Program-made: the position numbers and the translations under genes
The notes under the pieces: model-generated
What the model was told of the DNA's origin: nothing
The model's database searches: none
What the model saw: the letters and a program-made list of their open reading frames with translations, nothing else
In this document: positions 8,230-17,498 of the stretch, in pieces
Numbering within the stretch: the first letter of the stretch is position 1
Layout of the letters: each line of letters opens with the position of its first letter
Assembly: GCA_020637795.1 (NCBI GenBank)
Contig: JACKJT010000002.1
Location: 434,001 to 498,000, forward strand
Direction: 5' to 3'
Origin: Hoeflea sp.
GTDB taxonomy: Bacteria; Pseudomonadota; Alphaproteobacteria; Rhizobiales; Rhizobiaceae
DNA length: 64,000 nt

Positions 8230-9438
8230 TCAGCGCTCCACCAGTGCAACACTGGAGTTAAACCAGTTCATGAATGCCGATGTCAGCAGGGAAAGGGTGA
8301 GATAGACCAGCATGGTGATCGAGATCACCTCGACAGCCTGGCCTGTCTGGTTCAGCACGGTACCGCCGAAGATGGAGACCAGATCCGGATACCCGATCGC
8401 GACCGCCAGGGACGAGTTCTTGGTCAGGTTGAGATACTGGCTGGTGAGCGGCGGAATGATGACCCGCATCGCCTGCGGCACCACCACCAGGCGGCTGGTA
8501 AGGTTCGGCCTGAGCCCCAGCGCGAAGGCCGCTTCGGACTGCCCGTGCGAGACCGCAAGGATACCGGCGCGGACAATCTCGGCAATGAACGAGGCCGTGT
8601 ACAGCGAAAGCCCCAGCAGCAAGGCCATGAACTCCGGCTGGATCACCCAGCCGCCGACCATGTTGAACCCCTGCAGGCTTGCATATTCAAGCGACAGCGG
8701 CATGCCGGTAACCAGGAAGGCAATCAGCGGCAGGAAGATGACCAGGCCCAGTCCGGTCAGGAACACCGGAAACTGCTGGCCGGTGGCCATCTGGCGCTTC
8801 TTCGCCCAGCGGCCGATAAGGATCCAGCCCACCACCGCGACAATGAATGCGTAGAGGATCAGCTGTGCGCCGCCTTCGGGCACGATGCGCGGCATGTAAA
8901 GCCCGCGGTTGTTGAGGTTGAAAACCACCTCGACACCCGGCTCGAGACCGCCGGCTCTCGGCGATGGCAGGATCGAAAGCACCGCCTTGTACCAGAACAG
9001 CAGCTGCAACAGCAGCGGAATGTTGCGAAGCGTTTCGACGTAGACCGTCGCGAATTTCTGCACCAGATAGTTCTTCGACAGTCTCGCAAGCCCGACGATG
9101 AAACCGATCATCGTGGCAAAGAAGATGCCGATAATCGCCACAACCATCGTGTTCAGCAGGCCGACGAAGAACGCCCGCAGGTAGGTGCTGTCGTTGGTGT
9201 AGGGAATGAAGGACTGGCCGATGTCAAAGCCGGCACGTTCGCCAAAGAACCCGAAGCCGGAGGCAATCCCTGCCCGCGCCAGATTGTCGATGGCGTTGGT
9301 GACGCCCGAGTAAACCAAGTAGATGACGGCGATGATCAGCAATGCCTGGAAAACCAGGCCGCGGGCCTTCGGGTCGTTCATCAACGATACGCGTTCGGAA
9401 TCGCCAGCGTCAGCTGAGACGCCTTCCTGATGAGCCAT
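8230..9438 (-). CDS. aapQ: General L-amino acid ABC transporter permease AapQ
   Basis: A 402-residue inner membrane permease that pairs with AapM. It has an N-terminal helix (about 30-50), a large periplasmic insertion, and several membrane segments. The EAA motif is EAAFALGLRPNLTSRLVVVPQAMR. A TTG at 9450 is in frame, but ATG at 9438 has GGGGA five bases upstream and is preferred. It is separated from aapJ by 140 bases containing a strong hairpin, an arrangement common where the binding protein is made in excess over the membrane subunits. Confidence 0.94.
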   Translation of the reverse strand: MAHQEGVSADAGDSERVSLMNDPKARGLVFQALLIIAVIYLVYSGVTNAIDNLARAGIASGFGFFGERAGFDIGQSFIPYTNDSTYLRAFFVGLLNTMVVAIIGIFFATMIGFIVGLARLSKNYLVQKFATVYVETLRNIPLLLQLLFWYKAVLSILPSPRAGGLEPGVEVVFNLNNRGLYMPRIVPEGGAQLILYAFIVAVVGWILIGRWAKKRQMATGQQFPVFLTGLGLVIFLPLIAFLVTGMPLSLEYASLQGFNMVGGWVIQPEFMALLLGLSLYTASFIAEIVRAGILAVSHGQSEAAFALGLRPNLTSRLVVVPQAMRVIIPPLTSQYLNLTKNSSLAVAIGYPDLVSIFGGTVLNQTGQAVEVISITMLVYLTLSLLTSAFMNWFNSSVALVER

Positions 9439-9538
9439 GTCTGTCCCCAACTCTCTTGTCCGGACCTTCTGGCCGGATCATTAGATAACCTGCCGTCGTT
9501 GCGTCAGGCTTTGTCGGCGCGCCTAAAGCGACCGGAAA

Positions 9539-9563
9539 GAGCGGGCTCCGAAGGAGCCCGCTC
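9539..9563 (-). terminator. Attenuator-like hairpin between aapJ and aapQ
   Basis: A perfect 11-pair stem (9539-9549 with 9553-9563) and a GAA loop lie 15 bases after the aapJ stop on the minus strand, followed by only TTT. It is likely a partial terminator or a 3'-end stabiliser for aapJ mRNA. Confidence 0.75.
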
Positions 9564-9578
9564 AATCAGTATCCGTGC

Positions 9579-10601
9579 TTAGCGGATCGGCGGTGCGTAC
9601 TGCAGGCCGCCCTTCGACCACAGCGCGTTCACGCCGCGGGCAATGCCGAGCGGTGTCGACGCGCCGAGATTGCGCTCGAACACTTCGCCGTAGTTACCGA
9701 CCTGCTTGATGATGTTGTAGGCCCAGTCGTTGCCGATGCCCATGCCTTCACCAAAAGTGCCTTCCTTGCCGAGGATACGCTTCACGTTGGGATCTTCGGA
9801 ATTCATCATCTCGTCGACATTCGCCGAAGTGATGCCCATTTCTTCCGCATTGATCATGGCGAAGTGAACCCACTTGACGATCGAGAACCACTGGTCGTCG
9901 CCCTGGCGAACCACAGGACCCAGGGGCTCCTTGGAGATCACTTCAGGCAGAACCATGTGCTCGTCCGGAGCGGACAGGCCGAGACGGATCGAATACAGGC
10001 CCGACTGGTCGGTGGTGTAAACGTCGCAACGGTTGGCGTCGTAGGCCGCATTGACTTCCTCAAGCTTTTCGAACACGACCGGGTTGTAGGTCATGCCGTT
10101 AGCCTTGAAGTAGTCGGTGAGGTTCAGCTCGGTGGTGGTGCCGGTCTGCACGCAGACCGAAGCGCCCGACAGCTGCAGCGCGGAATTCACGCCGAGCGAC
10201 TTGCGGACCATGAAGCCCTGACCGTCGTAGTAGTTGACTCCGGTGAAGTTGAGACCCAGCTGGGTATCGCGGCTCATGGTCCAGGTGGTGTTGCGCGGCA
10301 GCAGGTCAATCTCGCCTGACTGCAGAGCGGTAAACCGTTCCTTGGCCGAAAGCGGGCTGTACTTGACAGCCGTCGCATCACCAAACACCGCCGCGGCAAC
10401 GCCACGGCAGATGTCAACATCGAGACCGGACCAGTCGCCGGCGTCGTTCGGAGCGGAGAAGCCGGCGAGGCCGGTGGAAACGCCGCACTGGACGAATCCC
10501 TTTGCCTTGACATCATCCAGCGTTGCAGCGGAAGCAGCCGTGGCTCCCAGGCTAGCAACGGCCGTAACGCCAACGACAGCCGACAAAATCTTATTGTTCA
10601 T
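9579..10601 (-). CDS. aapJ: General L-amino acid ABC transporter periplasmic binding protein AapJ
   Basis: A 340-residue periplasmic solute-binding protein (SBP family 3). A Sec signal peptide is visible: MNNKILSAVV, a hydrophobic core, and cleavage after SAA (about residue 26). The mature part starts TLDDVKAKGFVQCGVS and includes GLDVDICRGVAAAVFGD and LLPRNTTWTMSRD, typical of AapJ/BztA. It binds diverse L-amino acids in the periplasm. The frame opens at a TTG at 10610, but ATG 10601 begins the signal peptide and has AAGG nine bases upstream. It is the first gene of the operon. Confidence 0.95.
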   Translation of the reverse strand: MNNKILSAVVGVTAVASLGATAASAATLDDVKAKGFVQCGVSTGLAGFSAPNDAGDWSGLDVDICRGVAAAVFGDATAVKYSPLSAKERFTALQSGEIDLLPRNTTWTMSRDTQLGLNFTGVNYYDGQGFMVRKSLGVNSALQLSGASVCVQTGTTTELNLTDYFKANGMTYNPVVFEKLEEVNAAYDANRCDVYTTDQSGLYSIRLGLSAPDEHMVLPEVISKEPLGPVVRQGDDQWFSIVKWVHFAMINAEEMGITSANVDEMMNSEDPNVKRILGKEGTFGEGMGIGNDWAYNIIKQVGNYGEVFERNLGASTPLGIARGVNALWSKGGLQYAPPIR

Positions 10602-10951
10602 TTGATACAACCTTTTTTCTGTTGCCCTGTTTTGGGTGCGGCAAAAGCGACAGGAGCCATTTTTTGTGCCCTCTGCCCGTATCTCCTTGCGCGCCTTTAT
10701 ACCATGCCGAAATCAGTCATGGGTCAAGTCTCACTTTCTCTAAAATTGCCAAATCAACCGTTTCCCATCACAAAACTGTCTTGATCCTCCCCGCTCTATT
10801 CCGCTCAAGTGTACTATTCGAACAAAGATCCAGGATGATTTTGGACCCAAGGCCCGGTGATGCCGGGGCGCTTGTGGTCGCATCCAACTCGCGTTAGACC
10901 TTCGAACCGATCGACAATCGCCAAAATCAAATTCCACAAAGCGGGTCCGGC
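10602..10951. other. Intergenic region between divergent aapJ and metC
   Basis: A 350-base non-coding stretch, richer in A and T than its surroundings, that must hold the promoters of both genes. I see no SAM-type riboswitch and no reading frame with a ribosome site; short frames in it are not convincing. Confidence 0.5.
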
Positions 10952-12139
10952 ATGAGCAAGAAAACCGTCACTTCGAACGCAGGAATCAACACGCGGCTGG
11001 CGCATTCCGGCCATGATCCGCGCAGCTTCCATGGCTTCGTCAATCCACCTGTCGTGCACGCCTCGACCGTGCTGTTTCCCGATTCGGCCACCATGGTGTC
11101 GCGCGATCAGAAATACACCTACGGCACCTATGGCACGCCCACGACCGATGCCCTGAATACCGCCATGAATGAACTGGAAGGCTCGGAAGGCACCATCGCC
11201 CTTCCCTCCGGTCTCGCCGCGGTGACGGTGCCGTTCATGGCCGCGTTGAGCGCCGGCGATCATGTCCTGGTGGTGGATTCGGTTTATGCGCCCACCCGCA
11301 ATTTCTGCGCCGGCATGCTGGCAAGATTCGGCATCGAAACCAGCTATTACGATCCCGCCATCGGCGCCGATATCGAAAGCATGATGCGCCCCAACACCAG
11401 GCTTGTCCACACCGAAGCGCCGGGCTCCAATACGTTCGAGATGCAGGATATTCCGGCCATAGCCGAAGTCGCGCACGCGCACGGCGCGCTGGTTTCGATG
11501 GACAACACCTGGGCAACGCCGCTGTTCTTCAAGCCACTGGACCACGGTGTCGACATCTCCATCCACGCCGCGACCAAGTATCCGGCTGGCCATTCCGACA
11601 TTCTCATCGGCACGGTATCGGCCAACAAACAGGCCTGGCCCGCGCTATGGAAGACCTTCGCCATGCTCGGCGTGTGTGCGGCCCCGGACGACAGCTACAT
11701 GACGCTGCGCGGATTGCGCACCATGGGGGTCAGGCTGGCGCGCCATCAGGAAAGCGCACTGGCGATTGCCCGGGCACTCGAAGACATGCCCGGTGTCGCA
11801 AGGGTTCTGCATCCGGCCCTGGAAAGCTTTCCGGGGCATGCCTTGTGGAAGCGCGATTTCTGCGGCTCATCCGGCATCTTCTCGATTGTTCTGGATGTGG
11901 CCGACACAAGCCGCCATCAGGCCAAGGCGCATGCTTTCCTCGACGCCCTGGAGATCTTCGGCCTGGGCTATTCCTGGGGTGGTTACGAAAGCCTCGCCGT
12001 CCACGCCAATCTGGGCGACAGGACCATTGCCCTGCCGCCCAAGGAAGGTCCGGTCATCCGGCTCCAGATCGGGCTGGAAGACGTGGAGGACCTGATGGGC
12101 GACATCGAGCGCGGGCTCGAGGCTGCCAGATCGGCCTGA
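10952..12139 (+). CDS. metC: Cystathionine beta-lyase (MetC-like), PLP-dependent
   Basis: A 395-residue Cys/Met metabolism PLP enzyme. It would split cystathionine to homocysteine, pyruvate and ammonia in methionine synthesis. The PLP lysine is Lys209 in AATKYPAGHSD. Other family motifs are TYGTYGTPTTDAL (Tyr binding PLP phosphate), SGLAAVTVPFMA, and MDNTWATPLFF (Asp contacting the pyridine). The family includes cystathionine gamma-synthase and lyases, which are hard to separate by eye; the KYTYGTYGTPTTDAL segment favours cystathionine beta-lyase. It is divergent from aapJ and convergent with the histidine kinase gene. Confidence 0.88.
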   Translation: MSKKTVTSNAGINTRLAHSGHDPRSFHGFVNPPVVHASTVLFPDSATMVSRDQKYTYGTYGTPTTDALNTAMNELEGSEGTIALPSGLAAVTVPFMAALSAGDHVLVVDSVYAPTRNFCAGMLARFGIETSYYDPAIGADIESMMRPNTRLVHTEAPGSNTFEMQDIPAIAEVAHAHGALVSMDNTWATPLFFKPLDHGVDISIHAATKYPAGHSDILIGTVSANKQAWPALWKTFAMLGVCAAPDDSYMTLRGLRTMGVRLARHQESALAIARALEDMPGVARVLHPALESFPGHALWKRDFCGSSGIFSIVLDVADTSRHQAKAHAFLDALEIFGLGYSWGGYESLAVHANLGDRTIALPPKEGPVIRLQIGLEDVEDLMGDIERGLEAARSA

Positions 12140-12168
12140 TCCGCCGCAAGCGCACGAAGCACGGAGCT

Positions 12169-14391
12169 CTATGCCGGGAGAGTGACAATGAACCGCGCTC
12201 CATCCCGATAGGATGTGTCGAGCACAATGCCACCGTCATGGCTTTCAGCGATCCGGCGGCACAGGGCGAGGCCGATGCCGGTGCCCGAATAGAGCTTCTC
12301 ATCCATGTGAAGCCGTTGGAACACGCCGAAAATCCGCTCCGAGTGGGCCGGGTCAACCCCGATGCCATTGTCCTCGACCGCGATTGTCACACTGTCCTGT
12401 CCGGTCCGGGCAGTCACACGGATGACGGCAGGCTGCCCCTGCTGGCGGTACTTGATCGAATTTCCAAACAGGTTCTGGAACAACTGGGTGAGCAGATGCA
12501 GATCGGCACGCACGGCAACATCGGCATCGGAGACCAGCTCGGCGCCGGCCTCCCCGGCATTGACAGCTAGATTTTCCCACGCTGCGGTCACGACATCGGA
12601 AAGCCGGACAACTTCCGGATTGATCCGCTGATAGGCCAGCTGGGAGTACGCGAGCAGGCTCGATATCATTCGCTCCATCGCCTCGCTGCGATCCGAAATG
12701 TAGCCCGAGAACGTCGCCAGCTCGTCTGTCTTGCCGCTTTCCACATCATCGGCAATCATATCGGCAAACAGCCGTATCTGCCGGAGCGGCGCCTTGAGAT
12801 CATGCGACACGATTCCGCTGAACTGCTCAAGCGCGTCATTGCGCAGTTCAAGCGCGCGGGACTGACTTGCGATCCTGGTTTGCGCCTCGCGGATTTCCGA
12901 TATGTCCCGCCCCACGGACACCAGTTCCACGGGCTCGCCATCCTCGAACACCATCAGGTTCGACCACTGGTACCAGAATTGCTCGCCCGAAGAGTTCACC
13001 ATCAACTGTTCGGTTGACTTCAAGGGCTTTTGCGGCGTCAAGCTGGAGATATATGCGATCAGTTCGGGCCGGTGCTCCTCGGGGACAAAGTCGAGAAACT
13101 TCCGCCCGATCATCTTGTCTGCCGGCAGGCCGACAAATCGGGCATAGTTGTCGTTGACGTAGGTCAGCGTCGAATCCGGCGTTGCCCGTGAGATGAAATC
13201 CGGCAGGTTGCGTACCAGCGTCTGGAACTCGTGTTCCTTGCGGGCAAGCGCCCGCTCGATCTCTCGCCGCTCGGTTATGTCATCGGCAAAGGCGAGGATC
13301 ACCGGATCGGGCACATTGTCCATCAGTTCCAGCCGCACCCTGCAATCATAGGTGCTGCCATCCTTGCGCCGGTGGCAGGTCTCGGTGACGATCACCTTGC
13401 TCTCGCCCGAAACGATCGGAGCAATCCGTTCTGCGATCTCCATCGGACTGTGGCCCACATTGAGGTCGAGCGGATTCAACGCGCGCAGTTCTTCCATGCT
13501 GTATTGAAGGTTGTCCCGCGCGGACTTGTTGGCGTTGATGATCCGGCCGTCCTTGACAGAGATCAGATAGACCTCCTGTTTGACACCTTGGATGATCAGG
13601 CCGAGCTGCTCGGCTTCGGATCTTATCTTGCTCAGCGCCGTGACATCGGTTCGGACACCGACCCGGAAGTTCTCGTCGGTGATGCGTTCTTCCACCAGCA
13701 TCGTCCTGTCCGGATTGATATGCTGGATGAACGGCTCGCCGGGATTGTTGTGCCTCTCGAGCCTTTGTTGAAGCCATTCCTCCTGCGCTTCAGCGGTATC
13801 TCCCGCATCGGCATACTGCCCATGCCCAAGGCCGTAACGAAGCACATATTCAAAGGTATTGCCGATCTTGATGGCCGGTGCCGACAGGGAATAGATCTCC
13901 CGGTAGGCGTCATTGCACAACATCAGACGATCCTGATCGTCATAGACAACAAAACCTTCGGAGATCGTATCGAGCGCGGTGTTGAGAATCGCTTCAGCCC
14001 GCAAGCGTTGCTCCTGCTCCCTGTAGATCTCGCTAAGGTCCCTAACCAGAGCAACCGATCCCAGGGCTTCGCCGTCGGCAAGTTGGATCGGGCTGACGGT
14101 CAATTCGCTTGGAAAGACACTGCCATCCTTGCGCCTGAGATCGAGACGCCGGTGAATGGACTTGGCTTCCCGGCTCAGCGGATACAGCGCATTGCCGATT
14201 TCCTCGGCATCTTTGCTGGAGGCATAAAGGCCCACGGCATTCATCCCGACAAGCTCGTGTGCCGCAAAGCCGAACTTCTCCGCCGTGGCGGGATTCGCAG
14301 CCAGGATGCGACGGCTTGCGTCGACGACCAGCACCGGGTCCGGCAGCGTGTCGTACAGGGCTTTGAGCATGTTTTCAGGTGACAGCGGCAT
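12169..14391 (-). CDS. PAS-domain sensor histidine kinase
   Basis: A 740-residue soluble-looking histidine kinase without membrane segments, hence probably a cytoplasmic sensor. Four PAS-like domains cover about residues 8-120, 135-250, 260-380 and 390-500; the first includes NPATAEKFGFAAHELVGMN and the fourth VNDNYARFVGLPADKMIGR. HisKA follows with His530 in SHDLKAPLRQIRLF, then an HATPase domain with N box NLFGNSIKYR, G1 EDNGIGVD and G2 GTGIGLALCRRIAE. No receiver is fused. The kinase core resembles phytochrome-type kinases, whose partners are often single-domain receivers. It is the third gene of an operon after a LuxR regulator and a lone receiver. Confidence 0.9.
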   Translation of the reverse strand: MPLSPENMLKALYDTLPDPVLVVDASRRILAANPATAEKFGFAAHELVGMNAVGLYASSKDAEEIGNALYPLSREAKSIHRRLDLRRKDGSVFPSELTVSPIQLADGEALGSVALVRDLSEIYREQEQRLRAEAILNTALDTISEGFVVYDDQDRLMLCNDAYREIYSLSAPAIKIGNTFEYVLRYGLGHGQYADAGDTAEAQEEWLQQRLERHNNPGEPFIQHINPDRTMLVEERITDENFRVGVRTDVTALSKIRSEAEQLGLIIQGVKQEVYLISVKDGRIINANKSARDNLQYSMEELRALNPLDLNVGHSPMEIAERIAPIVSGESKVIVTETCHRRKDGSTYDCRVRLELMDNVPDPVILAFADDITERREIERALARKEHEFQTLVRNLPDFISRATPDSTLTYVNDNYARFVGLPADKMIGRKFLDFVPEEHRPELIAYISSLTPQKPLKSTEQLMVNSSGEQFWYQWSNLMVFEDGEPVELVSVGRDISEIREAQTRIASQSRALELRNDALEQFSGIVSHDLKAPLRQIRLFADMIADDVESGKTDELATFSGYISDRSEAMERMISSLLAYSQLAYQRINPEVVRLSDVVTAAWENLAVNAGEAGAELVSDADVAVRADLHLLTQLFQNLFGNSIKYRQQGQPAVIRVTARTGQDSVTIAVEDNGIGVDPAHSERIFGVFQRLHMDEKLYSGTGIGLALCRRIAESHDGGIVLDTSYRDGARFIVTLPA

Positions 14392-14427
14392 GCGGCTAAC
14401 AATCCAGGCGCAACCGAAAAGGCTGGC

Positions 14428-14859
14428 TCACAGGTAGTCTTCGGAACAGGTTTCCGACAGTTGGTCTCGGGTATATTCGGTTACGATAAAGGCGATCACC
14501 GAAGCGTCGATCTCATCCTTGCCAATCTTGAAATCGACCCCGTAATCCCGAAACTCCTCAAAATACTTGCCGCTGATATCGGACGAGACAATTCCGATCG
14601 GACCAACGAAGCCTGCCTGCCGCAGCAGCGGCGCGGTCTCCCGGAAGTCGTTGTTGGGCACGAGGCGATTGTCGAGGAAAACCATGTCCACCCCGCCCGC
14701 CTTGACGATATCCACGGCGGATCCGATATCGGCGACGTAGTCCAGCTCGATCGATATTTCGTCGGCCTTTTTCAGCTTCCGCTGCAGCAGGATGTGTTCG
14801 GCCGGATCGTCGTCAATCAGCAGAACCCTCAACTGCTTGTCGTCAAGTCTCTTGCTCAT
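14428..14859 (-). CDS. Single-domain response regulator (CheY/Rcp1-like)
   Basis: A 143-residue receiver without an output domain. The acidic pocket is LLIDDDPAEH (Asp16-18), the phosphoacceptor is Asp63 in VFLDNRL, the switch residue is Ser in IVSSD, and the conserved lysine is in FKIGKDE. ATG 14859 is preferred over upstream codons because GGGAGG lies six bases before it. It lies between the LuxR gene (18-base gap) and the kinase gene (36-base gap) and is the obvious phosphotransfer partner of that kinase. Confidence 0.92.
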   Translation of the reverse strand: MSKRLDDKQLRVLLIDDDPAEHILLQRKLKKADEISIELDYVADIGSAVDIVKAGGVDMVFLDNRLVPNNDFRETAPLLRQAGFVGPIGIVSSDISGKYFEEFRDYGVDFKIGKDEIDASVIAFIVTEYTRDQLSETCSEDYL

Positions 14860-14877
14860 GGATGGCCTCCCGTCCAC

Positions 14878-15567
14878 CTATGCTATCAGGCCGCTGCGAA
14901 TGGCCGACGCCACCATCTGTGCCCGGTTGACGACTTGCAGCTTGCGTAAAACGGCCGCGATGTACGAATTGACCGTGTGCTCGGACAAAGCCAGAATGAT
15001 GGCAATCTCGGCGGATGTCTTTCCCTCCGACGTCCAGCGGACAATCTGTATTTCCCGGTCGCTCAAGCCGCTGATCGAGTCCAGGGACAAGAGGACCTCG
15101 AAATAACGCTGAAAAATCAAGGCGGCATCGAGCGCAATCAACGCCAGCGCTTGATGATCTTCCTTGGCGTCGCCCCCGACCATGATCAGGCCGTAGCGCT
15201 TGCCCGTTGCCGCGTGGAGTGGAACAATGACAGCCGCGCTGGCACCGCTCGACAAAAGCACCGGGGACGGCGTTTGCCGGATATCCATCAGGTACGGTGC
15301 GGAGGCTTTGTGCAGGTATCGCGCAACCGGATCAGCAGCGCCGATCACCGGATCTTTTGGATCGTCGAACCAGGCCCCGGGGAAATTATGCAGCGCGTGA
15401 ACATGCTGGAAACTCAGCCCATGCTCTTCGCCCGCAATTTCGGTCAGGCCGAAATAGGAAAAGCCGTTGCTTCCGGCCAGGGATTTGAACAAGCGGAAAA
15501 AGTCGACCCGGTTGACGGCGCGCTCCAGCTCCGGCCCCAAGTGTAAAGCGGTTTCCGATACCAGCAT
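14878..15567 (-). CDS. LuxR-family transcriptional regulator (LuxR solo)
   Basis: A 229-residue regulator with an N-terminal autoinducer-binding-type domain (about 15-150) and a C-terminal LuxR HTH (about 165-229). The HTH reads LSDREIQIVRWTSEGKTSAE, then IILALSEHTVNSYIAAVLRK. In the N-domain the Asp-Pro pair (ADPVARYL) that contacts acyl-homoserine lactone in TraR/LuxR is kept, but the aromatic positions are only partly conserved and the tryptophan expected near PYLMDI is missing. No luxI synthase is nearby. It may sense a different ligand or act without one, and is placed first in an operon with a receiver and kinase. Confidence 0.9.
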   Translation of the reverse strand: MLVSETALHLGPELERAVNRVDFFRLFKSLAGSNGFSYFGLTEIAGEEHGLSFQHVHALHNFPGAWFDDPKDPVIGAADPVARYLHKASAPYLMDIRQTPSPVLLSSGASAAVIVPLHAATGKRYGLIMVGGDAKEDHQALALIALDAALIFQRYFEVLLSLDSISGLSDREIQIVRWTSEGKTSAEIAIILALSEHTVNSYIAAVLRKLQVVNRAQMVASAIRSGLIA

Positions 15568-15772
15568 GTCGTCACTTTCGAATCAGGTACATCTATATTT
15601 TACTAATGCCTCTAAAAGCATCGTATCACACAAGGACACCTGTAGGACATTTGAGCGAAGCGAAAAACTCGACAAGACCCGCGGCATTTTGAACACCGCA
15701 AGCATAGGCTGTTCATACTGAGGAGAGCTGAACCAGCATGAATTGCATTCGCGGGCCGGACGGACATTGGAA

Positions 15773-15849
15773 TGGCGACCCCTGCAGGATTCGAACCTGC
15801 GACCGTCGGCTTAGAAGGCCGGTGCTCTATCCAGCTGAGCTAAGGGGCC
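15773..15849 (-). tRNA. tRNA-Arg (anticodon UCU)
   Basis: A 77-base cloverleaf with a GGCCCCU acceptor paired to AGGGGUC, D-arm GCUCAGCUGGAUAGAGC, anticodon loop CUUCUAA, T-arm CAGGUUCGAAUCCUG and encoded CCA. It reads AGA codons. Confidence 0.96.
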
Positions 15850-15893
15850 GGCTGCGCTTTGCCCTCGTCGACCGAGGCAAACCACGATAGTTT

Positions 15894-16199
15894 CTAATGG
15901 GTCCAGGGCTGGCGGCGGTCGAAACGGAAATTGTCGGAATAGGCCACCCGGCGGCGCTTGCTTTCCTTGGGCTCTGAAACCCGGAAGGCGATGCCGTTGC
16001 GCGTGGCATAGGCAATCGCCGCCTCGCGGGTCTCGAACGTCATCCGGATCTGGCTCTTCATGTCGGCCGAAGATGTGTAACCCATCATCGGGTCAATGCT
16101 GCGGGGCTTTTCCTGCTCGAACTCCAGAACCCAGTCGAGGCTCTTGGCCTTTCCGGATTGCATGGCAGTCTTTGCGGGACGATAGATTTTCGCAGTCAT
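15894..16199 (-). CDS. NDUFS4-like protein (ETC complex I subunit conserved region)
   Basis: A 101-residue protein beginning MTAKIYRPAKTAMQSGKAKS and containing WVLEFEQEKPRSIDPMMGY, FETREAAIAYATRNGI and a C-terminal YSDNFRFDRRQPWTH. These match the NDUFS4 (18-kDa complex I subunit) family, found in mitochondria and alphaproteobacteria and associated peripherally with NADH dehydrogenase. A longer reading from 16217 is possible; ATG 16199 fits the family start. It lies between tRNA-Arg and tRNA-Pro on the same strand. Confidence 0.9.
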   Translation of the reverse strand: MTAKIYRPAKTAMQSGKAKSLDWVLEFEQEKPRSIDPMMGYTSSADMKSQIRMTFETREAAIAYATRNGIAFRVSEPKESKRRRVAYSDNFRFDRRQPWTH

Positions 16200-16289
16200 G
16201 TCCCAGTCCCTCTTCATGGCGGTTTCCGCCCGGAAAGGCGGATCACGGCGCCCTGCTGCATCGCGTCCAAAGCCGGACGCCGAAAAAAT

Positions 16290-16366
<77 letters not shown>

Positions 16367-16447
16367 TTGCCTAAGGCGTGATCCGGATACACTGGAACGC
16401 CATGCCCCGCAACTCCAAATCGTCGCTTGCTCGGCCTCGCGGGCAAT

Positions 16448-16915
16448 TCATTTGCCGATCACCCGGTGGCGCACTTTGTCGCCTGCCGCAATGCCCCGCT
16501 TCGCAGCCGTTCCGCCATTCAATTCCAGCACATAGCGCACCGGCGCGACGGACGGGATGATGGTTTCGGAAAAGGGCGTCGTATCCTCGGCGATCCTTGC
16601 GACCACGCCATCCGCATCGATGAAGACCATGTCCAGCGGCAGCGGCGTGTTCTTCATCCACATCAGAACCTGGCGGGTCTGTTCGAACTTGAACAGCATC
16701 CCGTGGTCGGCGGGCATGCTTTGCCGGTTCATCAGGCCACTGGCGCGGTCTTCCGCGGTCAGCGCCAGTTCAACCGAAAACGCCACCGGGCCGTTCCGGG
16801 TCTCGATGACCAGCCGCTCGGAATCAGTCGGCAACTGCGCGCCCATGGAAATGGCCGGAAAGGCGAAGATCAGGATTGAAACGATATGGATCGCGACTTG
16901 CTTGAAGTTGCGCAT
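16448..16915 (-). CDS. DUF192 family secreted protein
   Basis: A 155-residue protein with an N-terminal signal peptide (hydrophobic about 7-24, likely cleavage near SMGA) and a DUF192 domain. Hallmarks are RASGLMNRQSMPADHGMLF and WMKNTPLPLDMVFID, then GGTAAKRGIAAGD. The family is widespread and its function is not established; structures show a small beta-barrel. It starts seven bases after the cold-shock gene stop, so the two are almost certainly cotranscribed. Confidence 0.92.
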   Translation of the reverse strand: MRNFKQVAIHIVSILIFAFPAISMGAQLPTDSERLVIETRNGPVAFSVELALTAEDRASGLMNRQSMPADHGMLFKFEQTRQVLMWMKNTPLPLDMVFIDADGVVARIAEDTTPFSETIIPSVAPVRYVLELNGGTAAKRGIAAGDKVRHRVIGK

Positions 16916-16922
16916 GGCCCGG

Positions 16923-17498
16923 TCAGTGGGAATTGGGGATCGGCGCGTCGATATCCGGATGGATTTCCGCCGCCATCAGGCCCTTGTCGCCATCGCCGAA
17001 ACGCACCAGCACCACCTGCCCCGGACGCAGTTCGGCCAGGCCGTAGCGCCTGAGCGTCTCCATGTGAATGAAGATGTCTTCCGTCCCCTCGCCCCGGGTC
17101 AGGAAGCCGAAGCCCTTGGTGCGGTTGAACCACTTGACGATCGCCCGCTCGAGACCGCTCGAAGGCTTGACCTGCACATGCGTGCGCACCGGAGGCAATT
17201 GCGACGGGTGAACCGCCGTGGAGGTATCCATAGAGATGATTCTGAAGGTCTGGTAGCCGCGTTCCCGTTTCTGGATTTCGCAAACCACCCGGGTGCCTTC
17301 CAGGACGGTCTGGTAACCGTCACGTCTCAGGCAGGTCACATGCAGCAGCACGTCTTCCATTCCGTTGTCTGGAATGATGAAGCCGAACCCCTTGGCGACA
17401 TCGAACCACTTTATGACTCCTGTGATCTCCATGAGATCGACGGGGTCTCCAAGTGCTTCCGCATCAACCTGGTTCTTTTCTGAGGACCTTTCCCCCAT
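16923..17498 (-). CDS. Double cold-shock domain protein
   Basis: A 191-residue protein with two cold-shock (OB-fold) domains at about residues 24-90 and 117-182, joined by a proline-containing linker. RNP1 motifs are KWFDVAKGFGFI and KWFNRTKGFGFL; the RNP2-like segments are VLLHVTCLRR and IFIHMETLRR. Such proteins bind single-stranded RNA or DNA and act as RNA chaperones. Typical Csp proteins have one domain of about 70 residues; the tandem form is common in rhizobia. GGAGAGG precedes ATG 17498. It leads a two-gene unit with DUF192. Confidence 0.93.
   Translation of the reverse strand: MGERSSEKNQVDAEALGDPVDLMEITGVIKWFDVAKGFGFIIPDNGMEDVLLHVTCLRRDGYQTVLEGTRVVCEIQKRERGYQTFRIISMDTSTAVHPSQLPPVRTHVQVKPSSGLERAIVKWFNRTKGFGFLTRGEGTEDIFIHMETLRRYGLAELRPGQVVLVRFGDGDKGLMAAEIHPDIDAPIPNSH

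Noticed and set aside
10602..10951. SAM riboswitch upstream of metC
   Set aside because: No SAM-I, SAM-II or SAM/SAH core motif could be found by eye.
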